Positions 46,422-55,280 of a stretch of DNA of 64,000 nucleotides are shown here, piece after piece. Made by a program: the position numbers and the translations under genes. The notes beneath the pieces were generated by a model that was given only the letters and a program-made list of their open reading frames with translations, was not told the DNA's origin and did no database searches. Numbering within the stretch: position 1 is the stretch's first letter; each line of letters opens with the position of its first letter. The stretch spans positions 124,001 to 188,000 of the forward strand of contig NZ_WPZY01000006.1 in assembly GCF_013031405.1 (NCBI RefSeq), in the 5' to 3' direction. The DNA is from Ruegeria sp. HKCCD8929. Lineage in GTDB: Bacteria; Pseudomonadota; Alphaproteobacteria; Rhodobacterales; Rhodobacteraceae.

Positions 46422-46922
46422 TCAGTTGGGGCGATCCAGCCGGAAATAGGCGGTATCGCACCATTCCGTCTCGCCATAGAGAAAGTTCTTCTCAATCAGC
46501 CCGGTCTGCCGGAAGCCCAGCTTTTCCAGCAGCTTGACCGAAGCCGCGTTGCGGGGATCACATTCGGCCGTCAGGTGCTCAAGGTCTTCGTGCCGCTCAA
46601 AGATGCGTGGCAGAACTGCCGAAAGCGCCTCATATGCAAAGCCCTTGCCCCAGTGATCCGGATGCAGAATGTATCCGATCTCGGGTCTGGCCCACATTCC
46701 GGCCTTGCCGATGCATGTGCCGTCGAACTCAACGATGTACTCGAACCGGTTCTTTGCATCTTCCGTCATGAAGCCTTCAAGAAATCGCCGGGTCGGTTCG
46801 AGGTCTTCATGGGCCGGATGACTCCAGTAGCGCATCGCGCCTGTGTCTGAAAAAATACTGTGCAGCGGCAGCAGGTCGTCTGGCCGCGCGGGGCGCAACA
46901 GCAGACGATCGGTTCGGATCAC
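46422..46922 (-). CDS. GNAT family N-acetyltransferase (RimJ/RimL type)
   Basis: 166 residues with the Acetyltransf_3 pattern: IRTDRLLLRPARPDDL at the start, the acetyl-CoA-binding stretch HPDHWGKGFAYEALSA and the terminal NAASVKLLEKLGF. It transfers an acetyl group to an unknown amine, possibly a protein N-terminus. The GTG at 46922 overlaps the upstream regulator stop codon (GTGA), so the pair is coupled; longer starts run into the regulator. Confidence 0.88.
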   Translation of the reverse strand: MIRTDRLLLRPARPDDLLPLHSIFSDTGAMRYWSHPAHEDLEPTRRFLEGFMTEDAKNRFEYIVEFDGTCIGKAGMWARPEIGYILHPDHWGKGFAYEALSAVLPRIFERHEDLEHLTAECDPRNAASVKLLEKLGFRQTGLIEKNFLYGETEWCDTAYFRLDRPN

Positions 46923-47923
46923 ACCGACAGCCGCGTGGCTTGTGCGCCGCGCTCGCGATAAGGCGTCGTGTTGTAATGCGCCCGGTAGCATTTCGAGAAA
47001 TGCGAGGGACTGGCGAAACCGCAGGCCAGCGCGACGTTGATCACGCTCATATCCGTCTGCATCAGCAGGTTGCGCGCCTTCTGCAGCCGCAGCTCCATAT
47101 AGTAGCGCTTGGGCGAGCGGTTCAGATAGCGGCGGAACAGCCGTTCGAGCTGTCTAGTGGACATGCCCACATCCTTGGCCAGAATCGAGGGGCTGATCGG
47201 CTCCTCGATGTTCTTTTCCATCATCTGGATGACCTGGCTCAGCTTGGGATGCCGCACACCGATACGGGTGGGTGTCGACAGGCGCTGGGTGTCCTGGTCC
47301 GTGCGGATCGAGGAATAGATCATCTGGTCCGCCACCGCATTGGCCAGCTCTTCCCCGAACTCGTCGGCAATCAGTTTCAGCATCAGGTCGATGGACGAGG
47401 TGCCCCCGGCCGTGGTCATCCGGTTGCCGTCGATCAGGAAGACCGACTTGGTCAACTCGACCTTCTCGAATTCCTCGACGAAACTATCGGCATTCTCCCA
47501 GTGAATCGTCGCACGCTTGCCATCCAGCAGGCCCGCCTTGGCCAGTGTGTGGGCACCGGTACACAGCCCGCCGATGCGGATGCCCTTGCGTGCCTCGCGG
47601 CGCAGCCAGTTCAGCATCTTTTTGGTTGAGGCCATCTGCACATCGACGCCGCCGCAGACCAGCATGATATCGTCGCGCGAAAGCTCGCCCAGATCACTGT
47701 CCAGCTTGAAAGTGGTGCCGGCGGAACAGCTCACCAGCTCACCGCCTTCACCGGCAAGAACCCAGCTGTACAAGTCCTTGTTTGCCATACGGTTGGCAAT
47801 CCGAAGACTGTCCAGCGCCGAGGCAAAGGACAGCATGGAAAACTTGTCCAGCAAAACAAATACGAACCGGCGGGATTTGGCCGGAGCGTTTTCCACGTCG
47901 ACAACTTGGCGTTGCTCTTGCAT
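46919..47923 (-). CDS. GlxA-family AraC-type transcriptional regulator
   Basis: 334 residues. N-terminal DJ-1/PfpI-like (class I glutamine amidotransferase fold) domain, about 18-190, with GGLCTGAHTLAKAGLLDGKRATIHW in part. C-terminal AraC helix-turn-helix pair, about 220-320, including MSTRQLERLFRRYLN and ALACGFASPSHFSKCYRAHY. The family regulates catabolism of glycine betaine, carnitine, arginine and related compounds. Here the only coupled gene is the GNAT acetyltransferase, so the regulon is unknown. Confidence 0.92.
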   Translation of the reverse strand: MQEQRQVVDVENAPAKSRRFVFVLLDKFSMLSFASALDSLRIANRMANKDLYSWVLAGEGGELVSCSAGTTFKLDSDLGELSRDDIMLVCGGVDVQMASTKKMLNWLRREARKGIRIGGLCTGAHTLAKAGLLDGKRATIHWENADSFVEEFEKVELTKSVFLIDGNRMTTAGGTSSIDLMLKLIADEFGEELANAVADQMIYSSIRTDQDTQRLSTPTRIGVRHPKLSQVIQMMEKNIEEPISPSILAKDVGMSTRQLERLFRRYLNRSPKRYYMELRLQKARNLLMQTDMSVINVALACGFASPSHFSKCYRAHYNTTPYRERGAQATRLSV

Positions 47924-48091
47924 GGCGGATTGTCCTTAGTTCGGCGTCTTCCGGATCGGTGACGGGCGCGGATATGGCAGTCACCTTGTTCAGAGCTTGT
48001 TTGCGGCGTCAAGAGGTGCAAATCGGATATGGCGCCCGACCACGGCATTTTGTATAGAGGCCACCTGATTACCTCAGCGGAGATATGAGCT

Positions 48092-49462
48092 ATGACCGAG
48101 TGGCAAAAATCGAACTGGCGCGCCAAGCCGCGGGTTCAGATGCCCGATTATACCGATCCGGCCGCACTGGCCAAGGTCGAGGCGCAGCTTTCCAAGTATC
48201 CGCCGCTGGTGTTTGCGGGCGAGGCGCGGCGTCTGAAGCAGCATCTGGGTGCTGCCGGACGGGGCGAGGCCTTCCTGCTGCAAGGCGGCGATTGTGCCGA
48301 GAGTTTCGAACAGTTCAGCGCGGATGCGATCCGCGACACGTTCAAGGTGATGTTGCAGATGGCGATGGTGCTGACCTATGGCGCCAAGGTGCCGGTGGTG
48401 AAAGTGGGCCGCATGGCGGGCCAGTTCGCCAAACCGCGCAGTGCGCCGACCGAGACCGTGGATGGGGTGGAACTGCCCAGCTACCGCGGCGACATCATCA
48501 ACGAGCTGGCGTTCACGTCCGAGGCCCGCGTGCCGAATCCGGCCAAGATGCTGCAGGCCTACACACAGGCGGCAGCCACGCTGAACCTGCTGCGCGCTTT
48601 TTCGACCGGTGGTTTCGCCGACATGAGCATGGTGCATTCCTGGACGCTGGGCTTTACCGACGATCAGGATGTGCAGAAGTATTCCGAGATCGCCGACCGC
48701 ATTCAGGACACGATCGACTTCATGGGTGCCGCTGGCATCACCGCCGACACCACCCATGAATTCTCGACCGTCGAGTTCTACACCAGTCACGAAGGGCTAT
48801 TGCTGGAATATGAAGAGGCGCTGACCCGTCTCGATTCGACCTCCGGCAATTGGCTGGCGGGCTCGGGGCACATGATCTGGATCGGCGACCGCACCCGGCA
48901 GCCGGACGGTGCGCATGTGGAGTTTGCGCGCGGTGTGCTGAACCCCATCGGCATGAAATGTGGCCCGACGACGACGCCCGAGGACCTCAAGGTGCTGATG
49001 GCCAAACTGAACCCTGAAAACGAAGAGGGTCGCCTGACCCTGATCGCGCGCTTCGGCGCCGGCAAGGCGGGTGAGCATCTGCCGCGTTTGATCAAGGCGG
49101 TCAAGGAAGAGGGCGCCAAGGTTACCTGGGTCTGCGATCCGATGCATGGCAACACCATCAAGTCGGCGACGGGCTACAAGACCCGGCCCTTCGATTCGGT
49201 GCTGCGTGAGGTGCACGACTTCTTCGGCGTGCATCAGGCCGAGGGCACCATCCCCGGCGGCGTGCATTTCGAGATGACCGGTCTGGACGTCACTGAATGC
49301 ACCGGCGGCGTGCGGGCGGTGACCGAAGAGGACCTCTCGGACCGGTACCACACCGCCTGCGACCCGCGCCTGAACGCCAGCCAGTCGCTGGAACTCGCCT
49401 TCCTGGTGGCCGAAGAACTGACCAATCTGCGTCGCGGTCGCTCGAAACGCGCCGCAAGCTGA
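48092..49462 (+). CDS. Class II 3-deoxy-7-phosphoheptulonate (DAHP) synthase
   Basis: 456 residues of the plant-like type II DAHP synthase family. It condenses PEP with erythrose-4-phosphate, the first step of the shikimate pathway. Landmarks are [53 protein letters not shown] and [11 protein letters not shown], which hold the metal- and PEP-binding residues. It stands alone, with its own terminator and no other aro gene nearby. Confidence 0.95.
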   Translation: MTEWQKSNWRAKPRVQMPDYTDPAALAKVEAQLSKYPPLVFAGEARRLKQHLGAAGRGEAFLLQGGDCAESFEQFSADAIRDTFKVMLQMAMVLTYGAKVPVVKVGRMAGQFAKPRSAPTETVDGVELPSYRGDIINELAFTSEARVPNPAKMLQAYTQAAATLNLLRAFSTGGFADMSMVHSWTLGFTDDQDVQKYSEIADRIQDTIDFMGAAGITADTTHEFSTVEFYTSHEGLLLEYEEALTRLDSTSGNWLAGSGHMIWIGDRTRQPDGAHVEFARGVLNPIGMKCGPTTTPEDLKVLMAKLNPENEEGRLTLIARFGAGKAGEHLPRLIKAVKEEGAKVTWVCDPMHGNTIKSATGYKTRPFDSVLREVHDFFGVHQAEGTIPGGVHFEMTGLDVTECTGGVRAVTEEDLSDRYHTACDPRLNASQSLELAFLVAEELTNLRRGRSKRAAS

Positions 49463-49482
49463 CGAGTCTCTCGTAGAAACAG

Positions 49483-49512
49483 AAAACGGCGGGCCTTGCG
49501 CCTGCCGTTTTT
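49483..49512. terminator. Terminator between DAHP synthase and PAS gene
   Basis: AAAACGGCGGGC/GCCTGCCGTTTT (one G-U), 5-nt loop, flanking A and T tracts. It can act on both convergent genes. Confidence 0.8.
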
Positions 49513-49552
49513 CATTGAGTAGCACGTCTCCCTGTGACCGTGCCCTTCGGTC

Positions 49553-50233
49553 TCAGCTGTCCCGCGACACCACGAGCCGCAGATGCGGGGCAGGGGAGTC
49601 GAGTGGCGCCTGATCCTCGGCAAAGCCGGTGACCGGCTGTGGGGCAGAGGCCTTTGCCTCTGGCTGGTTCAGGTCCCGCAGGCGAGATTTGGTCACGCCG
49701 AAACTATAAGGCGTCTTGCTGATCGGTCCGTCAGCCACCATCACGCCCAAAACACGGCTGATATCACCCAAATCGCTTTTCAAGGGCAGCAAGATCATGC
49801 GCGCCTCGATCTGCGCTCGGCCCATGCGCTTTTCCGATCCCATCTCAAGCTCGGCCACGGCGGGTGTGTCGAACAGGTGTTCCAGAGTTGCGCTGATCTC
49901 ACGCCGCGCAGCGGCGGTGAAAAACGCGGTCAGCGGCATGCCACGCACCTCCATCCCAGCCAGTTTGCTCAGGTGATTGCCGGCCAGACGGAACCGCGCG
50001 ATGCCCGGTGCGATCCGTTCAAGGATGAAGGTGTATTCCAGAATGTTTTCCAGCCCGCGCGGGTCGATATTCGAACGGTTCGGCACACCCCCATCGGTAC
50101 GCAGCGCGGTCCAATAGGCCTCGGCCTGGCGAATGGGCGACAGGCTGCGCCCGCTGCGGAACCGGTCCATTGCCACTACTTTCCCCACCTCTGATCCGGG
50201 GCCATTCCCAAAGAAGGTCCTCATCTGCATCAC
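49553..50233 (-). CDS. PAS_5-domain protein
   Basis: 226 residues. The central region (about 35-165) fits the PAS_5 family of alphaproteobacteria, with RQAEAYWTALR, the NIDPRGLENILEYTFILERI stretch and ARFRLAGNHLSKLAGMEVRGMPL. The C-terminus is proline- and alanine-rich and unordered. No enzymatic output domain is attached. A single-domain PAS protein (MopJ) tunes CtrA control in Caulobacter, which makes the CtrA-type half-sites in the divergent promoter region noteworthy, but homology to MopJ is not shown here. Confidence 0.85.
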   Translation of the reverse strand: MMQMRTFFGNGPGSEVGKVVAMDRFRSGRSLSPIRQAEAYWTALRTDGGVPNRSNIDPRGLENILEYTFILERIAPGIARFRLAGNHLSKLAGMEVRGMPLTAFFTAAARREISATLEHLFDTPAVAELEMGSEKRMGRAQIEARMILLPLKSDLGDISRVLGVMVADGPISKTPYSFGVTKSRLRDLNQPEAKASAPQPVTGFAEDQAPLDSPAPHLRLVVSRDS

Positions 50234-50348
50234 CCTAACGCTGGCCGATCGCTTGCCTGTTTCGCATCTCTGGCGTGCGAGCGCCGCACAGAAACAGGTT
50301 ACTCAAGAGTTAACCTGACACGGGTTTATTCAATTTTGGAGCAATTCT

Positions 50349-50363
50349 TTAACGAATGGTTAA
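50349..50363. promoter_or_regulatory. CtrA-like box between PAS_5 gene and yicC
   Basis: TTAACGAATGGTTAA fits TTAA-N7-TTAA, the core of the CtrA consensus, but is followed by T rather than C. It lies 116 bp upstream of the PAS gene start (minus) and 121 bp upstream of yicC (plus). Confidence 0.45.
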
Positions 50364-50483
50364 TTTCTACTGACCAACCCCAATCTGAGCAAAGACTTGC
50401 CCTGCGCCGCCGGATGGCATTAGGTGCGGCAACGCCGGGGCCAGGGGGCTGCGGCGCCGCGAAAAGGGCAGGAAAGGGCACGC

Positions 50484-51374
50484 ATGATCAGATCCATGAC
50501 CGGATTCGCCTCGGCCAAGGGTGAGCTTGGCGCCTATAGCTGGAGCTGGGAGCTGCGCAGCGTGAACGGCAAGGGGCTGGATCTGCGCCTGCGTGTGCCC
50601 GACTGGCTGGAGGGGCTCGAGGCGGCGCTGCGCGGCACCCTTGGCAAGGCAATCGCGCGCGGCAACGTCACCCTGTCACTGCGCTTGGCCCGCAGCGAAG
50701 AAGGCGGCGCACTGACCCTGAACCATTCGGCGATGGCCGTCGCGCTGGACGCTGTGGCCGAGGTCGAAGAGGCGGCGCGTACTCGTGGTGTGACCCTAGC
50801 GCCCTCACGGGCCGCCGATCTGCTCGCCCTGCGCGGCATGATGGAGGCGGGCGCGGGCACCGATGATGGGGCGGCGCTGGTGGCAAAGCTGAAATCCGAA
50901 TTCGACCCACTGGTGCGTGCCTTTCTGGACATGCGTGAAACCGAAGGCGCAGCACTTGCCGAAATCCTCGAAGGCCAGATCGGTCAGATCGAGGCGCTTT
51001 CCACTCAGGCGGCGACTCTGGCCGAGGCGCGCAAGGAACAGATGGCGGAAACGCTGCGCAGCAACCTGGCGCGGGTACTGGACAATGCCGACGGAGCCGA
51101 TCCCGAACGGGTGGCGCAGGAACTGGCGCTGATCGCCGTCAAATCCGATGTCACCGAGGAAATCGACCGCCTCGCCGCCCATGTCAAGGCGGCGCGCGAT
51201 CTGCTGCAAAAGGGCAGCCCGGTCGGGCGCAAGCTGGATTTCCTGATGCAGGAATTTAACCGCGAGGCCAACACGCTCTGCTCCAAGTCGCAGAATGCGG
51301 AGCTGACAGCGGTGGGGCTGGAACTGAAGACTGTGATCGACCAGATGCGCGAACAAGTGCAAAACGTGGAATAG
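50484..51374 (+). CDS. YicC-family endoribonuclease
   Basis: 296 residues. MIRSMTGFASAKGE at the N-terminus and the C-terminal DUF1732 end with PVGRKLDFLMQEFNREANTLCSKS are exact YicC landmarks. E. coli YicC has been described as an endoribonuclease involved in sRNA decay. AGGAAAGGG precedes ATG 50484. It is followed 9 bp later by gmk, the usual alphaproteobacterial pair. Confidence 0.94.
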   Translation: MIRSMTGFASAKGELGAYSWSWELRSVNGKGLDLRLRVPDWLEGLEAALRGTLGKAIARGNVTLSLRLARSEEGGALTLNHSAMAVALDAVAEVEEAARTRGVTLAPSRAADLLALRGMMEAGAGTDDGAALVAKLKSEFDPLVRAFLDMRETEGAALAEILEGQIGQIEALSTQAATLAEARKEQMAETLRSNLARVLDNADGADPERVAQELALIAVKSDVTEEIDRLAAHVKAARDLLQKGSPVGRKLDFLMQEFNREANTLCSKSQNAELTAVGLELKTVIDQMREQVQNVE

Positions 51375-51383
51375 GAGCGGCAC

Positions 51384-52025
51384 ATGACGGACCGGCGCGG
51401 CCTCTTGATCATTCTTTCCTCGCCTTCGGGCGCGGGCAAATCGACACTGGCCCGGCGGCTCATGGCATGGGACGAGGGGCTCAAGTTCTCGATCTCTGCC
51501 ACCACACGCCAGCCGCGCCCCGGAGAGGAGCACGGACGGGAATACTTCTTTCTGAGCGAAGAGGAATTCAAGCAGCAGGTGATGGATGGCCAGATGCTGG
51601 AACACGCCCACGTGTTCGGCAATTTCTACGGCTCGCCCGCCGGACCGGTCCGCGAGACAATCGTCAGCGGACGGGACGTGTTGTTCGACGTGGACTGGCA
51701 GGGCGAAATTCAGATCCGGAACTCGGATCTGGGCAAACACGCGCTGTCGATCTTCATTCTGCCACCCTCGATCCGCGAATTGCGCCGCCGGCTTGAGGCG
51801 CGCGCGCAGGACAGTGACGACGTCATCTCGAAGCGGATGCTGAAAAGCTGGGACGAGATCAGCCACTGGGGCTATTACGACTACGTTCTGATTAATGACG
51901 ATCTGGATGAGACCGAGGAAAAGTTGAAAACCATCGTCAGTGCCGAACGGATGCGCCGCATTCAGCAGCCCGCGTTGCAATCGCATGTGCGCGCGCTGCA
52001 GACCGAGTTCGAGGAATTGTCATGA
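51384..52025 (+). CDS. gmk: Guanylate kinase
   Basis: 213 residues. It phosphorylates GMP to GDP. P-loop [10 protein letters not shown], the GMP-binding segment [21 protein letters not shown] in part, and [12 protein letters not shown] are conserved. The gene for gamma-carbonic anhydrase overlaps its stop codon by 4 bp. Confidence 0.97.
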   Translation: MTDRRGLLIILSSPSGAGKSTLARRLMAWDEGLKFSISATTRQPRPGEEHGREYFFLSEEEFKQQVMDGQMLEHAHVFGNFYGSPAGPVRETIVSGRDVLFDVDWQGEIQIRNSDLGKHALSIFILPPSIRELRRRLEARAQDSDDVISKRMLKSWDEISHWGYYDYVLINDDLDETEEKLKTIVSAERMRRIQQPALQSHVRALQTEFEELS

Positions 52026-52546
52026 CCATCTACGCTCTGGGCGATCATGCGCCGCAGGTCCACGAGGACACCTGGGTGGCGCCCGACGCCAACCTGATTG
52101 GCAAGGTGGTGATGGAGGAGGGATCCTCGGTCTGGTTCGGCTGCACCATCCGCGCCGATCACGAGGAAATCCGTGTGGGTGCCGGTTCAAATGTGCAGGA
52201 AAACGTCGTCATGCATATCGACGCGGGCTATCCCCTGACCATCGGCAGGAACTGCACCATCGGGCATAAGGTGATGCTGCATGGCTGCACGATCGGGGAA
52301 AACTCGCTGATCGGCATGGGGGCCACGATCCTGAACGGTGCGAAGATCGGCAGAAACTGCCTGATCGGGGCCGGGGCGCTGATTACCGAGAACAAGGAGA
52401 TCCCCGACAATTCGTTGGTCATGGGCGCCCCGGGTCGGGTGGTGCGTGAACTGGACGAGGCCGCCGCGCAGCGGATCACCTGGAGCGCGCTGCACTATCA
52501 GGAGAATATGCGCAAGTTCCGCGACACGCTTGTTGCGGTGAACTGA
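52022..52546 (+). CDS. Gamma-carbonic anhydrase family protein
   Basis: 174 residues, left-handed beta-helix with hexapeptide repeats. The zinc histidines of the family lie in VMHID and IGHKVMLHG. It resembles the YrdA/PaaY group; activity as a carbonic anhydrase is often not shown for these. ATGA overlap with gmk indicates cotranscription. Confidence 0.92.
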   Translation: MTIYALGDHAPQVHEDTWVAPDANLIGKVVMEEGSSVWFGCTIRADHEEIRVGAGSNVQENVVMHIDAGYPLTIGRNCTIGHKVMLHGCTIGENSLIGMGATILNGAKIGRNCLIGAGALITENKEIPDNSLVMGAPGRVVRELDEAAAQRITWSALHYQENMRKFRDTLVAVN

Positions 52547-52566
52547 GCGCTGCGGCAGAGGGTGGG

Positions 52567-53613
52567 ATGACCGAAGATGTGATCTCGGAGTTTGTTGCTG
52601 CGGTGCCGATGCCTGCGGTGGTGGTGGACCAGTCCGAACGCATCATCGCCGCCAATGCGGAAGCGCAGACGCTGTTGGGCCATCAGATGGTCGGGCGCCA
52701 TTTCGCCACGCTGCTGCGGCAGCCGCAGATGATCGACGCCATCGAGCAGAGCCTCCGCACAAAGGGGTCGGTGAAGACACGGCACCTGTCCAATGACGGC
52801 GCGCAAGACACGACATTCGAGGTGCAATGCCGCTATGTCGACGGCATAGGCGCCGTGGGCGGCGGCGCTGTGCTGGCCAGTTTTCTCGATGTCACGCATC
52901 TGGAGCAGGCGGGTCAGATGCGGCGGGACTTTGTGGCCAATGTCAGCCATGAGTTGCGCACGCCGCTGACCGCGCTGATGGGATTCATCGAAACCCTGCG
53001 TGGCCCTGCGCGTGATGACACCGCCGCGCGGGAGCGGTTTTTGGAGATCATGGCGGATGAGGCCAACCGGATGAACCGGCTGGTGGGAGATTTGCTGTCG
53101 CTGAACCGGGTGGAAAGCGCTGAGCGTGTTCGGCCAACCGACCGGGTCGACCTGACTGGGCAGGTGCAATCCACGCTGATCTCGCTGCGCCCGCTGGCCG
53201 AGGGTGCAGGGGTGACGTTGACCCTGACGGCGCCCGAGCTGCCGGTAGTGGTGACAGGGGACAGCGATCAGTTGCGGCAGGTTTTTACCAACCTGATTGA
53301 GAACGCGATCAAATATGGTGGCGGCGGTGGTGAAGTGGATGTGACACTGACCGCATCCGACCGTGACCCGGCCGTGCGCGCGGCGGCGGCGCGGGTGCAG
53401 GTGGTGGACAAGGGCCCCGGTATCGATGCCGTGCATCTGCCGCGCCTGACCGAGCGTTTCTACCGCGCGGACAGCCACCGTTCACGCGAGTTGGGCGGCA
53501 CCGGGCTGGGACTGGCCATCGTCAAGCACATCGTGAACCGCCACCGGGGGCGGTTGCGGGTGGAAAGCGAGTTGGGGAAGGGCTCGACCTTTACGGTGAT
53601 CCTGCCGAGATAG
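52567..53613 (+). CDS. phoR: Phosphate-regulon sensor kinase PhoR, soluble form
   Basis: 348 residues. A PAS domain (about 10-110) is followed by HisKA with the phospho-acceptor His128 in FVANVSHELRTPLTAL and HATPase_c (NLIENAIKYGGGGGEV, DKGPGID, GGTGLGLAIVKHIV). The HisKA/HATPase sequences are typical of PhoR, and pst-phoU-phoB lies directly downstream. E. coli PhoR has N-terminal membrane helices; none is present here, so contact with the transporter would have to go through PhoU. It starts 20 bp after the gamma-carbonic anhydrase gene. Confidence 0.9.
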   Translation: MTEDVISEFVAAVPMPAVVVDQSERIIAANAEAQTLLGHQMVGRHFATLLRQPQMIDAIEQSLRTKGSVKTRHLSNDGAQDTTFEVQCRYVDGIGAVGGGAVLASFLDVTHLEQAGQMRRDFVANVSHELRTPLTALMGFIETLRGPARDDTAARERFLEIMADEANRMNRLVGDLLSLNRVESAERVRPTDRVDLTGQVQSTLISLRPLAEGAGVTLTLTAPELPVVVTGDSDQLRQVFTNLIENAIKYGGGGGEVDVTLTASDRDPAVRAAAARVQVVDKGPGIDAVHLPRLTERFYRADSHRSRELGGTGLGLAIVKHIVNRHRGRLRVESELGKGSTFTVILPR

Positions 53614-54041
53614 GGCGTGCGGCTCAGCTTTGATCCGGGTGCGACTATTGATCACTTAAGTCACCAAGATCTGATGTGATGGACGGGGGGGTACGTTGAC
53701 GTCTTGAGCAACAGAGGGTCGCGCCCTCCCTCGGGTGGGCGCTTTAACCGCGCGTGGTCTGCGGTTTATCTCGGAAGCCCCGGACGACGGTCGAGCGGTC
53801 AATGACATAGACTGAGCGCCCTCCCAAGGGGAGGGAGGGCGCAGCCCGGCGGGCTTCGCCCTTGATTCCGGGCCGGAGTTTCAGGCAACGAAGGTCGTCT
53901 ATTGGCCGAAGAAGGAGTTACCCACGAAAATGGAGGATCTACGAGGAGTTCTTCACGTGATGGATCAGACGCCCGCCATATAAGCAACTATGCTCGCCGC
54001 GCATGTCTGTTTTGCGTCGCGTCTCCTGGAAAACGCGGCGG
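53614..54041. other. Gap before the Pho box with two GC-rich hairpins
   Basis: About 430 bp without a credible gene. Two inverted repeats share the sequence GCGCCCTCCC: 53721-53742 (GCGCCC/GGGCGC) and 53816-53842 (GCGCCCTCCC/GGGAGGGCGC, perfect 10-bp stem). Neither is followed by a T-tract. The segment may be a decayed mobile or repeat element; no transposase remnant was recognised. Confidence 0.5.
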
Positions 54042-54070
54042 TTGTCATGAAACTGTTACACAGCTGTCAC
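54042..54070 (+). promoter_or_regulatory. Pho box (three PhoB repeats) of the pst operon
   Basis: Three 7-bp direct repeats at exact 11-bp spacing: TTGTCAT (54042), CTGTTAC (54053) and CTGTCAC (54064), with 4-nt spacers GAAA and ACAG. This matches the CTGTCAT-N4 PhoB consensus with one more half-site than the minimal box. It ends 82 bp before the pstS start. Confidence 0.88.
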
Positions 54071-54151
54071 AAAAGGCTCATGCACCGCTCCTAAGAGTGC
54101 GGGCAAGATCATCATGGGGGTGATCATCAATATTCTGTCAAGGAGACTGAG

Positions 54152-55192
54152 ATGTCCTTTGTGAAACTGTCCGCTTCGGCTTTGGCCATCGCCGCCGTAT
54201 CGGCCACCGCTGCTGCCGCGCGCGATCAGGTCCAGATTGCCGGTTCGTCGACCGTTCTGCCCTACGCCTCGATTGTTGCCGAAGCCTTTGGCGAGAACTT
54301 CGACTTTCCGACCCCGGTGGTGGAATCGGGCGGTTCGTCGGCTGGTCTGAAGCGGTTCTGCCAGGGTGTGGGCACCGAGCACACCGACGTTGCAAATGCG
54401 TCGCGCGCCATCCGTGAAAAAGAAATCAAAGCCTGTGCTGAAAACGGCGTGACCGACATCATCGAAGTGCGCATCGGCTATGACGGCATCGTGTTCGCGT
54501 CGCAGCTGGACGGTCCCGCATACACTGCATTCACCCAGTCGGACATCTTCAACGCTCTGGCCCCGAAGGTCATGGTCGACGGCCAGCTGGTCGACAACCC
54601 GTACAAGAAGTGGTCGGACTTCAACGCTGACCTGCCTGCCGAAGACATCCTGGCCTTTATCCCCGGCACCAAGCACGGCACCCGTGAAGTGTTCGAAGAA
54701 AAGGTGATTGCGACTGGCTGTGAAGCCACCGGCGCAATGGAGGCCATGATTGCCGGCGGCATGTCGGAAGACGACGCGGAAGATGCCTGCCTGGAAGTTA
54801 TGTCGGACGGCCGCGCTGTCGACATCGATGGTGACTACACCGAGACTCTGGCGTCGATCGATGCCAATGCAAACGGCATCGGCGTGTTCGGCCTGGCGTT
54901 CTATGAGAACAACACCGACAAGCTTAAAGTTGCGACCATGACCGGTGTCGAGCCTTCGACCGAGACCATCGCCTCGGGTGAGTATCCGGTTTCGCGTCCG
55001 CTGTTCTTCTACGTCAAGAAAGCCCATATCGGCGTAATCCCCGGCCTGAAGGAATATGCTGAATTCTTCATCTCGGACGAGATCGCCGGTGGCGATGGCC
55101 CGCTGGCCGAATACGGCCTGGTTGCGGATCCGGCTCTGAGCGAAACTCAGGAAGCCGTTGCTGCCGAAGAAGTCATGGGCGGCGGCAGCTAA
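54152..55192 (+). CDS. pstS: Phosphate-binding protein PstS
   Basis: 346 residues. Signal peptide MSFVKLSASALAIAAVSATAAAA; the mature protein starts with RDQVQIAGSSTVLPY, the PstS phosphate-binding opening, and has GGSSAGLKRFC and PGTKHGTREVF loops typical of alphaproteobacterial PstS. It captures inorganic phosphate in the periplasm. An AAGGAGA ribosome site precedes ATG 54152. The Pho box upstream indicates PhoB activation. Confidence 0.94.
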   Translation: MSFVKLSASALAIAAVSATAAAARDQVQIAGSSTVLPYASIVAEAFGENFDFPTPVVESGGSSAGLKRFCQGVGTEHTDVANASRAIREKEIKACAENGVTDIIEVRIGYDGIVFASQLDGPAYTAFTQSDIFNALAPKVMVDGQLVDNPYKKWSDFNADLPAEDILAFIPGTKHGTREVFEEKVIATGCEATGAMEAMIAGGMSEDDAEDACLEVMSDGRAVDIDGDYTETLASIDANANGIGVFGLAFYENNTDKLKVATMTGVEPSTETIASGEYPVSRPLFFYVKKAHIGVIPGLKEYAEFFISDEIAGGDGPLAEYGLVADPALSETQEAVAAEEVMGGGS

Positions 55193-55280
55193 ATCAATCT
55201 CGATTGATTGAACCTGAGAGGCGGCGGCAGCCGCCGCCTCCATCAAACCAAGTCTTTGCGGTAAGGCTTCAGGGGGACAG

